Source: BPJU01 sp964425225 (lineage in GTDB: Bacteria > Planctomycetota > Planctomycetia > Pirellulales > Pirellulaceae). Taken from it: a stretch of 57,586 nucleotides of DNA. Numbering within the stretch: position 1 is the first letter of the stretch; each line of letters begins with the position of its first letter. The stretch spans positions 1-57,586 of the forward strand of contig CAYRMD010000023.1 of assembly GCA_964425225.1 (NCBI GenBank). Reading direction: 5' to 3'. Shown here in pieces: positions 1 through 9,458 of this stretch. The notes under the pieces are model-generated. The model searched no databases and was not told the origin of the DNA. It saw only the letters and a list, made by a program, of their open reading frames with translations. The translations under genes and the position numbers were made by a program.

Positions 1-145
1 GTCTCTGCGTCTCTGCGTTAAATCTCCCCAACCGCCAGCGTCAGAGAGCGACACCGCACTTGGCAAAAACGCCAATGAGCGTCTCTGCGTCTCTGCGTCT
101 CTGCGTCAAATCTCCTACCGCCCCTGCGCCTTTGCATTATGCATC
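1..145. repeat. Tandem GTCTCTGC repeats, dispersed repeat family
   Basis: The octamer GTCTCTGC is repeated twice at the window edge and three more times near 80-105. Each block is followed by a similar tail (TTAAATCTCC or TCAAATCTCC). A related GCGCCTTTGCATT arm follows near 127-139. The same CTTTGCG/CGCAAAG vocabulary recurs at 19010, 25761, 29361, 38867, 49285 and 51383, so this is one member of a dispersed intergenic family. The block lies just downstream of the propeller gene that ends at 300. The left part may continue outside the window. Confidence 0.75.
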
Positions 146-299
146 CCGGACGCTCGACCGAGCGGTGTTACCGGGCGACGCACATCGAAGACGCATCAGA
201 GCGTGTTTTTGTGGCGAAAAAAGACGGACCTACTTGCGCCACCTACCGCCGGATGATCTTTGCCACCGTCAGGATGTAAAGCCGTCCGCCGCCTGGTTT

Positions 300-3200
300 T
301 TAGCGCGCGCCGCCTTCGGAGCTCACTGATCGGTTATCAGACTTCGGCTGGTAGGGTGGCGCCGGCGGTATTGGTTCCCCGGTCCACTGCAACTCAACCG
401 TTTGAAGCCCGAGTTGGAGCCGAACTTGTTGGAGCGATGGGTCGGTTGAAGCGTCAATCAACAGCAAGTTCGGTTGAAGCAACGGCAACTGCGGGTTTTC
501 ATACAAAGCGCGCCCGTCGCGTTTATCTAGGCATAGCAATGCTGCGGTTATGGTCGAGTCGCTGCGCTGGGCGCGTACCAGAGGTAATATCGGCAAATGA
601 CGTCGTGATTGGAGCGGAACCGCATAGCCGTCGATCAGAGCAGGTGTCGGCCAAATGGGTTTACCGCTTTGGGCATCCAACGCATACAAGTACCCCCGTA
701 GGATGGGGCTGGTGGCCGTACCTGGTGGCGCAAGCAGCATTCCCCGGGCGTTGGGTGGTACCACTGATCCTGGAAGCATATAGTAGACGTCGCGCGTCGC
801 ATGGACGACTAAATAACTAGGAGCCGCCACCGGCTCCAACTGGCTCCGCCACAGCAGGCGACCTTCCCGCAGGGACGCCACCACCAGTTGGCCATTAGGC
901 CGGAATACGGCCACTTTATCGTCATCGATCAATTCGGCCCGCGATCCAATGGGAAATAGCTCTCGCCAGAACTCTTGACCTGTCCACGCATCATAAATCC
1001 GCATCGCCAATTGCGTGCCTTCTTCTTGCCAGGCTAACACACGCGTTCCCCATGTGGTCCAGCGAAACTCCATCCGCTCGGCGGGACGTCTTCCAACCAG
1101 CTCGCCGGTTGCCGTACGCAACACCAGTGCCTCGGTCTTGTCATAACCAACCACAAACAGGTACTGATCATCGCCGAACAATTGAGCGCCATGTTCCATA
1201 CCGTCGCGTGTCCAGATGATTTCGCCCGTCAACGGATCGGCACATACCAGTTGGCGAAATCGTTGGTAGCACACTCCCGATGGAGTCACCGGTCCCAAGG
1301 AGCTGAGCGGTACGCGTTGCGGGGAGAAGTCCGACAACACCACTCGCGTCCCGTTTTGATTCCACGGGTGCCGCAGGGGTCGCTGATTAATCCGTCGCGG
1401 CGACATATTGGGTGTAAGTTCCGCCAAGTCACTGCGCCAGAGCACGGCATCTTGCGGGTCTTGTACAGAGCGAAGCGCGTCGATCACAAGCAGATCCGTC
1501 TGCACAGACACTACCAAAAGATGCCCAACGGCCTTTGCCTTAGCCAAGCTGTACATTGAGCTAAACTGGGGCCCCGACTGATGCAAAAGGGCTTGTTGCA
1601 TGAGGTTTCCCCAGCCGTCGCGAACCGTTACCGAATTGGATCGCATATCCAGTGTGACGGTCGCTCCACGAGGCCACAGTCCATGCGAATCGTCGACCTG
1701 TGCTGGAAAATACAATGAGCCGATGACAGTCGTGGCAGGATTCTGTTCCACGCGGCTACGGATCGCTCCATAGGGCCACGGTCTGTGCAACTCTTCGAAT
1801 CGCGCGTAGGCCGGAAGTCGGCGGAGGTTGTCCAGAGCCGTGCCAACCGTGACGTTTTCTTCTAGTGGAACCGACGGATCGAGCTGTTCCAGGGCTGCCA
1901 GGCAGCGTGCTGCCGCGTCGAAACGCTGCAATTTGAGATAAAGTTCAGCCAGCAGAATCAGAACGCGAGGATCGCTCGTTTCCAAAGGCTCATCCAATAA
2001 CGGCGTCAATTGCAGCTCGGCTGCCAAGAACTCCCCGTTCTCCAGGAGCATCTGAGCGTAGCGTTGTCGGGCAATCCGTGTGACGGGATGCGGATCGAAC
2101 AGTTCGATAAACTGGCGCAGAGCTGGGCGCGAACCGAGTTGTAACACTCGATCCAGCCGCAAGCGCACGTGTGCTTCCCACTTTTGCCGCAACACGTGAT
2201 ATTCCGGCCCCGCAACGGCAGCCAATAACGCGGCTAAACGGCCCTGAACCCAGCGCCGCGGTCGCACGGACCATTGAGGACTGAGCTGTTCGAGTACTTC
2301 GCCAGCGGCCGGTTCGGCGGCGTACTGGTCCGCCAACCGCAGAAGCGCCTCGAACGCCTCGTCCCATCTGCCCATCGCCTCCAGACCGACAACCAGTTTG
2401 CGCAAAAGTTCGCCGCGCTGCGAAGCCTGATCAATTAAAGGTTCGATCTTCTCGCGCCACGACAGATATTCAGCAAAATCGACGTCGAGCGCACTTAAGT
2501 AGGTCTCGACCAGTTGTCGACGTGTGGCTTCATCCTGTGGGTCATTCTGATAGATGGTCCACATGATATCCAACGCCTGGCGGCGCTCACCACGTTGCAG
2601 CAACAGATCACACTTTCGTATGAGCGCTTCCCGATCGTTTGGATCGACGGCCAAACGAGCCTGTACCCACTGTTCCAACGCCTCCAACTGATAATAGGAC
2701 GCCAACCCTTTCGGACCGAGCGCCAGAACCTGGTCGCGATGGCAAATCACATTACCCAACGGGCCCCGTACCTCGGCCGATTCGACGACGGTGCCACTTT
2801 CTAAATCGATCTTGAGCAAGCGCGATGCTGACGTGGGAAGGTAGTACCACTGACCGACATAGAACCCTCGACCGATGACCGTTTCGTCACGCAGCGCCAG
2901 CGGGGTTGGCCAGGCCAAGCTGCCATCAGCCAGCGATAGGGCGGTGATGAAGTTCTGGCCGACCAGGACGATTTTCCCTTGGTGGATGCAAGCCACGTAC
3001 ATGGCCCCGTCCCGTTTGCGGGCCGGCCAGGCCAGGCTGCCATCCAGTAGGTTCAAACAGTAGAGTTCATCCGACTCGACCGGCGTAACCACCACCCGCC
3101 CGTCAGCAATTGTCACACTGGCATCGACCCACGTATCCTCTGACGTTTCTGCAGCGACAGTCGACTGAACGACCGCCGCACGTGGAAAAGGCTGGAGCAC

Positions 3201-4979
3201 CTGTTTGGTCGGATAGCGAAAACCCCAAAGCAGCGAACGCGTGGCAATATCGATGGCCACCACCGCCCCTGCCGACGTCGGGCACACCAACACACCATCG
3301 GCATAGGAGGGAGTGGCACCGGCAAGACGCCGCAGCGGGTCTTGATCGATCGTCAGCGTATCGACATGCGCCAGTTGTTGCTGCCAGAGCAGTCCTCCGT
3401 TGGCCGGGTCCAGCACCACCAACCGCAGCTCTCCGGCAATCTCAGCCAGGACGAACAACTGTCCCATCGCAGGTAACGGAGCTCCCAGGAAAAAAGCTTT
3501 GGCCAAGGCCGGTTCATCCCCTCCGTCCGGCCCACCTACGATCCAGACCAACGCTCCTTGCCGCGCCAGGTCCAGTGCGACGAGTTTGTTCTCCGTGCGC
3601 GGGAATTTGGGGTTCTGTATGACGAGTCCCTGGGGCACAACGAGCGTGGGATTGCCCACCCAGAGCGCGTAACTAAGATCATGCAACGCGAAAACACGTT
3701 GCCCATCGCTCGCCAATTGTCCGTAGGGAGCGTCTTTCCACAACCGCTCGAGCAACTCCATGGCTCGGAGCGATCCCGCTGGGTTACCCGAATTCGGCTG
3801 CAAACTTCCGGCTGCTTCTTCGTCGGCAGATTCATCCCAAGGAAACTCCCAAATACGTTTACCGGTTGTTAAGTCCACCGCCAACAGCCGGTTCGTGGTG
3901 CGCATCAGAACGACATTGTCGACAGCCAGTGGGTGAATCGACGGCATGCGTGCCGAACCGCCCAGTGATTGCCGTTGTTGCTCGACTAACAGTTGCTCAT
4001 CTTGAGGATCGTTGGTCACCGGTACCCACCAGCGTGGGGACCGCACCAGCATTCCGCCGGTGCTCTGGGCATTGCGCGAAGGCGAGCCGCGATGCATGAG
4101 CCACCCGGTTACCCGTTGATCGGCTGGCTGCGTGGGCAGTTTATCGGCCAGCCAAGCGCGCGCTTGGTCCACGGCGTTTAGTGCGGGAATGGGATAAGGC
4201 CCCCAGTACAGACTGTGCCCACTGTAGCGGCTTCGCACATCGACCAATAACTGAGCTGCCGGTGCGGTCTCACCTAGCAGAGTGTGACTGAAGGCGGCCA
4301 ACAACGATAGCTCTGGATCGAGCTGTCGGCGGGCTTCCGGTAAAGCCAGTAAACGATCCAGACACAACAAGGCAGCCGAGGGTTTGCCTGCATCCAAGTA
4401 GCGCCGAGCTAAAATCAGCATCGCTTGGTAGCCGGCCTCGGTATGTAAATAACGTCGAATTACCTCGGTGAACTTCGTGACATCATTCTGGCGAACCGCC
4501 TCGGCCAACAGAGCTCGCGCCTCCGCGCCGAACCGCAACTCGTACAGCCGCCGCCCCGCCGGAGGAAGTGCGCCAATGAGTTTTTGCGCTTCTTGACGCA
4601 AACTAGACGCTGTACCTGTCTGGCTATCCTGTAAGAAGTAGTCCTGATCAATGTCGGCTTCCGCCTCAGTGCGTCGGTCAGGGGCCAGCACAGCACCGAG
4701 CTCTTCCACCGCAACGTTCCATTGGCCATTGCGAATGGCTTCGCGCCCCCGAGATAGATGCTGCAACAACGCCCGCGGCGGGGGCAAAAAACGGTTTGCT
4801 ACGTCCATAGCCGGTACACCAGGAGCCTGCCCAACTGCCGGTGGGACGACGCAGCCAATGACTGCCAGACAAGCCACGACCGCACTGGGAATACTCAACC
4901 ACAGACGACGTTTCCGGATTGCTGCCAAGCGGCCACAGGATCGTCGTTCGCTCGTCTGACCCGACTCATCTCGTTCCAC
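300..4979 (-). CDS. Secreted giant TPR / PQQ-type beta-propeller protein
   Basis: A protein of 1559 aa if it starts at the GTG at 4979, which has AAGGAG seven bases upstream (4992-4987). An open frame extends to an ATG at 5135, but that stretch lacks a ribosome site and would bury the signal peptide. The N-terminus has RKRR followed by a hydrophobic run ending VGQA, a signal peptide with an unusually long n-region. Next come helical TPR-like repeats, then many PQQ/WD-like propeller blades of the form LVALDL..G..LVW and LTGEIIW, a second TPR-rich middle section, and a second propeller at the C-terminus. Such proteins probably act as periplasmic or surface scaffolds; PQQ-dependent catalysis is not implied. 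It stands alone, divergent from tRNA-Phe. It shares architecture with the protein at 10303-13977. The specific role is unknown. Confidence 0.85.
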   Translation of the reverse strand: MERDESGQTSERRSCGRLAAIRKRRLWLSIPSAVVACLAVIGCVVPPAVGQAPGVPAMDVANRFLPPPRALLQHLSRGREAIRNGQWNVAVEELGAVLAPDRRTEAEADIDQDYFLQDSQTGTASSLRQEAQKLIGALPPAGRRLYELRFGAEARALLAEAVRQNDVTKFTEVIRRYLHTEAGYQAMLILARRYLDAGKPSAALLCLDRLLALPEARRQLDPELSLLAAFSHTLLGETAPAAQLLVDVRSRYSGHSLYWGPYPIPALNAVDQARAWLADKLPTQPADQRVTGWLMHRGSPSRNAQSTGGMLVRSPRWWVPVTNDPQDEQLLVEQQRQSLGGSARMPSIHPLAVDNVVLMRTTNRLLAVDLTTGKRIWEFPWDESADEEAAGSLQPNSGNPAGSLRAMELLERLWKDAPYGQLASDGQRVFALHDLSYALWVGNPTLVVPQGLVIQNPKFPRTENKLVALDLARQGALVWIVGGPDGGDEPALAKAFFLGAPLPAMGQLFVLAEIAGELRLVVLDPANGGLLWQQQLAHVDTLTIDQDPLRRLAGATPSYADGVLVCPTSAGAVVAIDIATRSLLWGFRYPTKQVLQPFPRAAVVQSTVAAETSEDTWVDASVTIADGRVVVTPVESDELYCLNLLDGSLAWPARKRDGAMYVACIHQGKIVLVGQNFITALSLADGSLAWPTPLALRDETVIGRGFYVGQWYYLPTSASRLLKIDLESGTVVESAEVRGPLGNVICHRDQVLALGPKGLASYYQLEALEQWVQARLAVDPNDREALIRKCDLLLQRGERRQALDIMWTIYQNDPQDEATRRQLVETYLSALDVDFAEYLSWREKIEPLIDQASQRGELLRKLVVGLEAMGRWDEAFEALLRLADQYAAEPAAGEVLEQLSPQWSVRPRRWVQGRLAALLAAVAGPEYHVLRQKWEAHVRLRLDRVLQLGSRPALRQFIELFDPHPVTRIARQRYAQMLLENGEFLAAELQLTPLLDEPLETSDPRVLILLAELYLKLQRFDAAARCLAALEQLDPSVPLEENVTVGTALDNLRRLPAYARFEELHRPWPYGAIRSRVEQNPATTVIGSLYFPAQVDDSHGLWPRGATVTLDMRSNSVTVRDGWGNLMQQALLHQSGPQFSSMYSLAKAKAVGHLLVVSVQTDLLVIDALRSVQDPQDAVLWRSDLAELTPNMSPRRINQRPLRHPWNQNGTRVVLSDFSPQRVPLSSLGPVTPSGVCYQRFRQLVCADPLTGEIIWTRDGMEHGAQLFGDDQYLFVVGYDKTEALVLRTATGELVGRRPAERMEFRWTTWGTRVLAWQEEGTQLAMRIYDAWTGQEFWRELFPIGSRAELIDDDKVAVFRPNGQLVVASLREGRLLWRSQLEPVAAPSYLVVHATRDVYYMLPGSVVPPNARGMLLAPPGTATSPILRGYLYALDAQSGKPIWPTPALIDGYAVPLQSRRHLPILPLVRAQRSDSTITAALLCLDKRDGRALYENPQLPLLQPNLLLIDASTDPSLQQVRLQLGLQTVELQWTGEPIPPAPPYQPKSDNRSVSSEGGAR

Positions 4980-5151
4980 CAGGTAGCTCCTTGTTGATGT
5001 CCCGTCTGCTCGACCCGCATAAAGCTCTGCAACAAGAGCGATACTCCAGCGGCAGACCGAATCCCGTGCTACCGCCCCCTTTACAGCATGATACGTTGCT
5101 ACTGCCTGCTTGCAAACAGAGATTGCAACGTTCACGCAAGTTACCGGTCGC

Positions 5152-5179
5152 TTGTCGGGCTACGAGTTTCTGCTACTAT
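5152..5179 (+). promoter_or_regulatory. Candidate sigma70-type promoter for tRNA-Phe
   Basis: TTGTCG (5152-5157) and TACTAT (5174-5179) are separated by 16 bases, and the -10 box lies 46 bases before the first tRNA base. Position and spacing fit a housekeeping promoter. This is a pattern match only. Confidence 0.45.
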
Positions 5180-5225
5180 GGTGAAAGAGCTGACCCAGCG
5201 TGTCGGTTTTATCTCGGCGTTACCT

Positions 5226-5298
<73 letters not shown>

Positions 5299-6135
5299 CT
5301 TCGGGCGGTTGGTCTGGGACTTCGAGCACTGTGCAAGCCAGCCTGTTTTTGACTCGCGACGAATCTAGTCTTCGTAAAAGCGTTGCTCTTTGAGCGAAGC
5401 AAGTAGAGAAGCCCTCATCCGAGTGAAACTGCGCTACAGCTTTGCGCGCACTACGCTGTTCTGTACAACCGTACCACCTGGTGATTTCGCAAAACCGCCA
5501 AGCGTGCCACACCTGCGTCGGTTCCATGTCGGCAGGCCTATCGCCTATACGACATTTGAAGCAGTTCGAGCCGCAGCGTCTGACGACGCAGGTGCTTCAC
5601 GCAAGGAGTCGCCGCAACGGGTAAGGCCACGAGTGTATTTCTTTGCTGCGGGAACTTGCCTTCGGATTTTCTCCCAAGAAGGGTTCGTGAGCTTCCCCCA
5701 CGGCTGCCGAGGACAGGTGCTCGAACCAACGCACCGATAGGCGGTCCAAGGGGGACTTACTAGCGAAAGCCTGCTGCGTGATGCGACCTTGGCTTGGACC
5801 GCTGCCCGTTAAACGAAGCCATGCCAGTCGACGAAAAATCCGCGCGTAGTGTTCGGCAAATTGCCGAGCAGGTAGGCGGTGCGCGCTACCGCATCGAGCA
5901 CCACATGGGTGAAAGAGGCCGCTTCCAAAACGAGTTAGTTAAGTGGCGATCCGAGCCGAGGATCCCGCGGCGGAAAGGGTTGCTTGAGGCTGGAACACGG
6001 CAAATTTTCGAAGATTTTTCGCTTTTTTGGACCAACAATACTTGCAATTTTTTGGATTCGGGCTTTAATCACGCCAGTTCCGCGTTGCGGAGAGCGTCAA
6101 ATTTCCAGGTCCCCAGTGTCAGGGAGGTAGTAGGT
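5299..6135. other. Gene-free interval between tRNA-Phe and HU, with one long hairpin
   Basis: I find no convincing coding frame in these roughly 840 bases. Frames that stay open lack ribosome sites and look like no known protein. GCGGTCCAAG (5741-5750) pairs perfectly with CTTGGACCGC (5793-5802) around 42 bases, which could be part of an RNA. I looked for RNase P, SRP, tmRNA and 6S signatures and recognised none. The last 130 bases become AT-rich and probably hold the HU promoter; TTGCAA (6042-6047) and TTTAAT (6064-6069), 16 bases apart, are a weak candidate. Confidence 0.5.
5307..5350 (+). terminator. Candidate terminator after tRNA-Phe
   Basis: GGTTGGT (5307-5313) can pair with GCCAGCC (5337-5343), including G-U pairs, across a 23-base loop. 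TGTTTTT follows at once. The run of T after a short stem, nine bases past the tRNA, suggests an intrinsic terminator, though the loop is long and the stem weak. Confidence 0.35.
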
Positions 6136-6471
6136 ATGGCGAAGAAAGAAGCAGCAAAGAAGGCGAAGTCTCCTACAAAAACAGAGGTATTCAGCAGCAT
6201 TGCCGCAGCCACGGGCTTAACTAAAAAGCAAGTAGCAGCGGTATTCGATGCGTTGGCCGGCGAGATTCGCAAAGCATTGAGCAATCGCGGACCCGGTATC
6301 TTCACTATCCCAGGTTTGGTGAAGATCGACAAGCGCAAAATTCCAGCTCGACCAGCGCAAAAGGGTGTGCGTAACCCATTTACTGGTGAAATTCGCGATA
6401 TCCCGGCCAAGCCGGCGTCGGTAAAAGTGCGTGTCCGAGCGTTGAAGAATCTCAAGTCCATGATTTCGTAA
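6136..6471 (+). CDS. HU/IHF-family DNA-binding protein with lysine-rich N-terminal tail
   Basis: A 111-aa histone-like protein that binds and bends DNA to organise the nucleoid. The start ATG at 6136 has GGGAGG eight bases upstream; a longer frame back to 5794 has no such site and gives a non-HU extension. The first 15 or so residues are rich in K and A (MAKKEAAKKAK), a tail absent from standard 90-aa HU. The HU fold follows: a helical N-terminal half (TKTEVFSSIAAATGLTKKQV), then the beta-arm region with FTIPGLVKIDKRKIPARPA and a C-terminal VRVRALKNLKSMI. The motif GVRNPFTGE replaces the usual RNPKTGE arm tip. The gene is monocistronic. Confidence 0.93.
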   Translation: MAKKEAAKKAKSPTKTEVFSSIAAATGLTKKQVAAVFDALAGEIRKALSNRGPGIFTIPGLVKIDKRKIPARPAQKGVRNPFTGEIRDIPAKPASVKVRVRALKNLKSMIS

Positions 6472-7023
6472 GCGACACTTTTAGCGAGCTTACTGCCTTT
6501 TACCGCGAGCTTAGGTTTACGGTTATAAAGACGTTGGAAGCTAGGCGATCTAGGTGCCGTGCAATCGGGGAAGCGTTTCGTTTGGAATTGTTCCCCCGTG
6601 GGCCGTATGGCAACGATTGGCTGAATGTTTAATGAGGGGCATGCAAGGTTCCCATCGTTCGGTCGCCGGCTCCAGAAAAGTGGCCACGTTGGTACCGAAT
6701 TCGACGTACGCTCCTAGGAAGAACCATTCGTCGGTAGTGGATGGTTCGGTAAGTGGCCTCGATCGTACAGCGGGCTCGGAAGAGAGCCCGCTGTACGCCG
6801 AGGGATCAGGACTTGTTCAACTTGGCTGGGATAAAGTACGGACTACGCAATTGTGGACGATTATCGACACCTGGGCTATAATCGCCGATAACTAAGCGGG
6901 TAGCAACGAGGAGGTTGCCGTGCCTTCGGCGGTCGGCAGAGGGCGCTTGACGCAACCGGGATGCCCGAAGAGGTTCATTATGGTTTTGAACCAATTTGAT
7001 ATAGTCTTGGGGTACAAGTTGCC
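6472..7023. other. Gene-free interval between HU and the Exb operon
   Basis: No supported gene lies in these roughly 550 bases. It contains one perfect hairpin (separate entry). It should also carry the promoter of the Exb operon, but I cannot point to a convincing -35/-10 pair. Confidence 0.4.
6765..6796. terminator. Perfect 13-bp hairpin without a T-run
   Basis: GTACAGCGGGCTC (6765-6777) is the exact reverse complement of GAGCCCGCTGTAC (6784-6796), with the six-base loop GGAAGA. This is a very stable stem 290 bases past HU and 230 before the next gene. There is no U-tract on either side, so it may be a Rho-independent-like barrier, an RNA processing element or a protein site. Confidence 0.45.
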
Positions 7024-7929
7024 GTGGCCATTGGTACTCGTCCCATAACCCCCCAATCACCAGTCGTCGAAGCCACACGGCCGAGCATATCGCTTCGTGT
7101 CAGCTTTTATGACAAAGTAGCTGCATGGTTGGTCGCGCTTCTGGTGATTATGAGCCTGACGGCGACGGTGCTTTTCATAATTTGGTTGACAACGGTTTTG
7201 GTTTTTCTTCGCGTCGCGAAGCCGATTCAGATGATTCAATATCCAGGCCGCGGTGATCATGCAGCCGGATTCGAGCGGGATCCCGAGCCACCGGGCTTAG
7301 AGGAGATTGATCTTAAGCTGGAGCAACCCTCATTAGAGGCTTCCTTGGAAGCCGTCACCGATTTGGCTTCGACGGTGGCCGCTTCTTTAGACACTTTTGA
7401 AACCGACTCCTTGTTAACAGCCCACGGTACGGGTCGCGGGGACAGCCGCCCTCCCGGGCCTGAGGGCGAAGGCGATGACGTGGTGCCCCCGTGGGAACGT
7501 TGGGAGATCCGTTACGCCGCCGGCAGTATCGATGAATATGCGCGACAGTTAGACTTTTTTGGAATCGAACTGGGTGCCGTTGGCGGAAGCAACCTGGTCG
7601 ACTACGCGTTTCACCTGTCGCGTAATCCTCCGTCGCGGCGTCAAGGTCCTAGTAAAGAAGAAACACGGGTTTACTTGACATGGCGTACAGGAAGTCTGCG
7701 AGAATTCGACGAGCAGCTACTAGCGCGCGCCGGAATTGCTACATCGGGCCGCATTATCATGCAGTTTCTGCCGGAAGCCGTATACAACGAGCTACACCGG
7801 CTGGAATTTGACAACGCGCAAGGCCGTCCCCCGCAGGAATGGCTGAGGACCATTTTCGGTGTGCGTCCGGCGGGCCGTGGCTATGAGTTTTACATACTGA
7901 GCCAGACTTTTCGGCCGGCGCCGCGCTAG
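7024..7929 (+). CDS. Single-pass membrane protein at the head of the Exb operon, TonB/TolA-like topology
   Basis: This 301-aa protein of no recognised family starts at GTG 7024, with a weak ribosome site. About 33 residues precede one strong transmembrane helix (residues about 34-61, WLVALLVIMSLTATVLFIIW). Then comes an acidic, proline/glycine-rich linker of about 80 residues (FERDPEPPG to GPEGEGDD), and a folded C-terminal domain beginning WERWEIRYAAGSIDEYARQLDFF. A short N-terminus, one anchor, a disordered spacer and a terminal domain is the layout of TonB or TolA. The ExbB gene lies 196 bases downstream. A TonB-like coupling role is inference only; no TonB C-terminal motif is visible. Confidence 0.8.
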   Translation: MAIGTRPITPQSPVVEATRPSISLRVSFYDKVAAWLVALLVIMSLTATVLFIIWLTTVLVFLRVAKPIQMIQYPGRGDHAAGFERDPEPPGLEEIDLKLEQPSLEASLEAVTDLASTVAASLDTFETDSLLTAHGTGRGDSRPPGPEGEGDDVVPPWERWEIRYAAGSIDEYARQLDFFGIELGAVGGSNLVDYAFHLSRNPPSRRQGPSKEETRVYLTWRTGSLREFDEQLLARAGIATSGRIIMQFLPEAVYNELHRLEFDNAQGRPPQEWLRTIFGVRPAGRGYEFYILSQTFRPAPR

Positions 7930-8125
7930 CCGTGGGTGATCGCCCGTTGGTCCGAGTAAACAACCGCCGTACTGCACGCCGAGCCGCGGATGCATTCGGC
8001 CCGGAATCTCGGCTGCATTGGACACGGCCGATTTCCAGCGTGGGTGATGGGCACCAGCCAGGTTTCGAAAAACCTAGAGCAACTAGTTTTATATCGCCGG
8101 GTTCCAGGGGAAGGGATAAACCATT

Positions 8126-8776
8126 ATGACCGCTAGTCAACTGTATAATTGGATCGGCAATTTGACGTACGTTCTCCTAGCGGCAGTTGCGCTATGGGGA
8201 GCGTATTGTGTCGCCATGATTCTGATGCGCATCCGCCAGAAACGATTCCGATCCGAAGAAGACCAAGAAGCCTTCCTCAAAGCGCTTGAGGAACCACTTT
8301 CGCAAGGCAGATTCGACGAGGCATACGCTCTGTGCCAGGCCGATACGCGTGCCCTGTGTCAACTGGCCGCGTTGGCAATTGATAATCGACGAATCGGATT
8401 TGACAAGATACGTCAACTGGTGCTGGACCGTTTTCAACGGGACGTTCTGGCCGATCTCGAACAACGGCTCAGTTGGGTCAACACCGTTATTAAAGCCGCT
8501 CCGATGCTCGGACTATTCGGAACGGTGTTGGGCATGATGGGAGCATTCGGCAAACTGGCCGCGGCCGAAAGTGTCAAGGCAGACCAATTGGCCAGCGACA
8601 TTTCGTTGGCATTGATTACCACGGCATGTGGTCTAGCAATCGCGATTCCGGGAGTCATCGCCGTGACGGTGATCAACAATCGAATCCGGCGTATGGAAGA
8701 TCTGGTGGCGGCGGGTTTGACGAGGTTTTTGGAATCGTTGCGCGCGGTACTGGCCGCCAGTGGATCGGGACGATAA
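8126..8776 (+). CDS. MotA/TolQ/ExbB proton channel family protein
   Basis: A 216-aa inner-membrane channel subunit that with ExbD would convert proton motive force into mechanical work. AGGGGAAGGG precedes the ATG. Three membrane segments are visible: residues about 10-34, then a cytoplasmic loop of about 70 residues with basic motifs, then about 115-137 (KAAPMLGLFGTVLGMMGAFG) and about 151-177 (SLALITTACGLAIAIPGVIA). The signature LGLFGTVLGMMGAF is typical of the TolQ/ExbB family. It is followed by two ExbD genes. No TonB, TolB or Pal gene is nearby, so the energised partner is probably encoded within this operon. Confidence 0.95.
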   Translation: MTASQLYNWIGNLTYVLLAAVALWGAYCVAMILMRIRQKRFRSEEDQEAFLKALEEPLSQGRFDEAYALCQADTRALCQLAALAIDNRRIGFDKIRQLVLDRFQRDVLADLEQRLSWVNTVIKAAPMLGLFGTVLGMMGAFGKLAAAESVKADQLASDISLALITTACGLAIAIPGVIAVTVINNRIRRMEDLVAAGLTRFLESLRAVLAASGSGR

Positions 8777-8914
8777 CACGGCAGCAGAATCGAGTCCAGC
8801 CTTCCGAATAGCCACCATCATGAGCCCAGGCAATGTCCTGAGCCAGAAGGTGATTCGAATGCAACCTGTCACAGGTCGAACTGAATCCAGGCGATCGGGT
8901 AGGAGGAGGGCATC

Positions 8915-9409
8915 ATGAGTGGACCAATAGTACCCTCGCAGTCTGGAGTAGATGCCCCATTGCTGCGCCGACGTCGCATGGAAGAAGCGGAAATGGATAT
9001 TACTCCCATGATCGACGTAACGTTTCTGCTGCTTATTTTCTTTATGGTGGCTTCTAAAATCGATGTCCAGGCTGACGTCCGCTTACCGGTTGCTCATTAC
9101 GCCAAACCCGTCGCCTTGGGAGACGCAGTAATCCTTACCGTGGCCGACGGAGGCCCGGATGGATCAGCGATTATTTACAAAGGCGATTCCATGGATCCGG
9201 AGACCCGACTCCGCTCGACCGATCCTCTAGAACAGGAAGAAGAGATCGCTGCCTATGTGCAAGAGGTGATGGTCAAAGAGCGCAAGCACTTTGTAGTGAT
9301 CAAAGCAGCCAAGTCGGTCAAACATCGTGATGTAGCGCGTGTGGCTTCTGCCGTAGGGAAGGCAGAATCGGTGCAGGCGCTGCACGTGGCTGTGATGGAG
9401 GAATCGTAG
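8915..9409 (+). CDS. ExbD/TolR family biopolymer transport protein (first copy)
   Basis: A 164-aa protein with an optimal ribosome site (AGGAGGAGGG, 4 bases before the ATG). It has a short cytoplasmic N-terminus, then EMDITPMIDVTFLLLIFFMV, the classic ExbD transmembrane helix whose aspartate (in PMIDV) is the protonatable residue, then a periplasmic domain of about 110 residues. It pairs with the ExbB upstream. The periplasmic domain contains an acidic insert (STDPLEQEEEIAAYV) and ends with the ExbD-type VIKAAKSVKHRDVARVASAV strand-helix unit. Confidence 0.95.
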   Translation: MSGPIVPSQSGVDAPLLRRRRMEEAEMDITPMIDVTFLLLIFFMVASKIDVQADVRLPVAHYAKPVALGDAVILTVADGGPDGSAIIYKGDSMDPETRLRSTDPLEQEEEIAAYVQEVMVKERKHFVVIKAAKSVKHRDVARVASAVGKAESVQALHVAVMEES

Positions 9410-9458
9410 AGGTGCGAGAGTTTTCACGGGGAACATGTAGGGCTGAAGGGTTTCGGTA

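Noticed and set aside
1..145. Tandem GTCTCTGC repeats as a possible CRISPR array
   Set aside because: The unit is 8 bases with no spacers, and no cas genes are present.
260..820. Open frame of 186 codons on the plus strand at the left edge
   Set aside because: It runs antisense to the well-supported propeller gene, has no ribosome site and shows no recognisable domain.
300..4979. Propeller protein as a PQQ-dependent dehydrogenase
   Set aside because: PQQ-type blades are present, but I see no catalytic cysteine pair or calcium-site pattern of quinoprotein dehydrogenases, and TPR-like sections dominate.
5794..6135. N-terminal extension of the HU frame
   Set aside because: The ATG at 6136 has a good ribosome site and gives the expected HU start; the extension has neither a site nor HU-like sequence.
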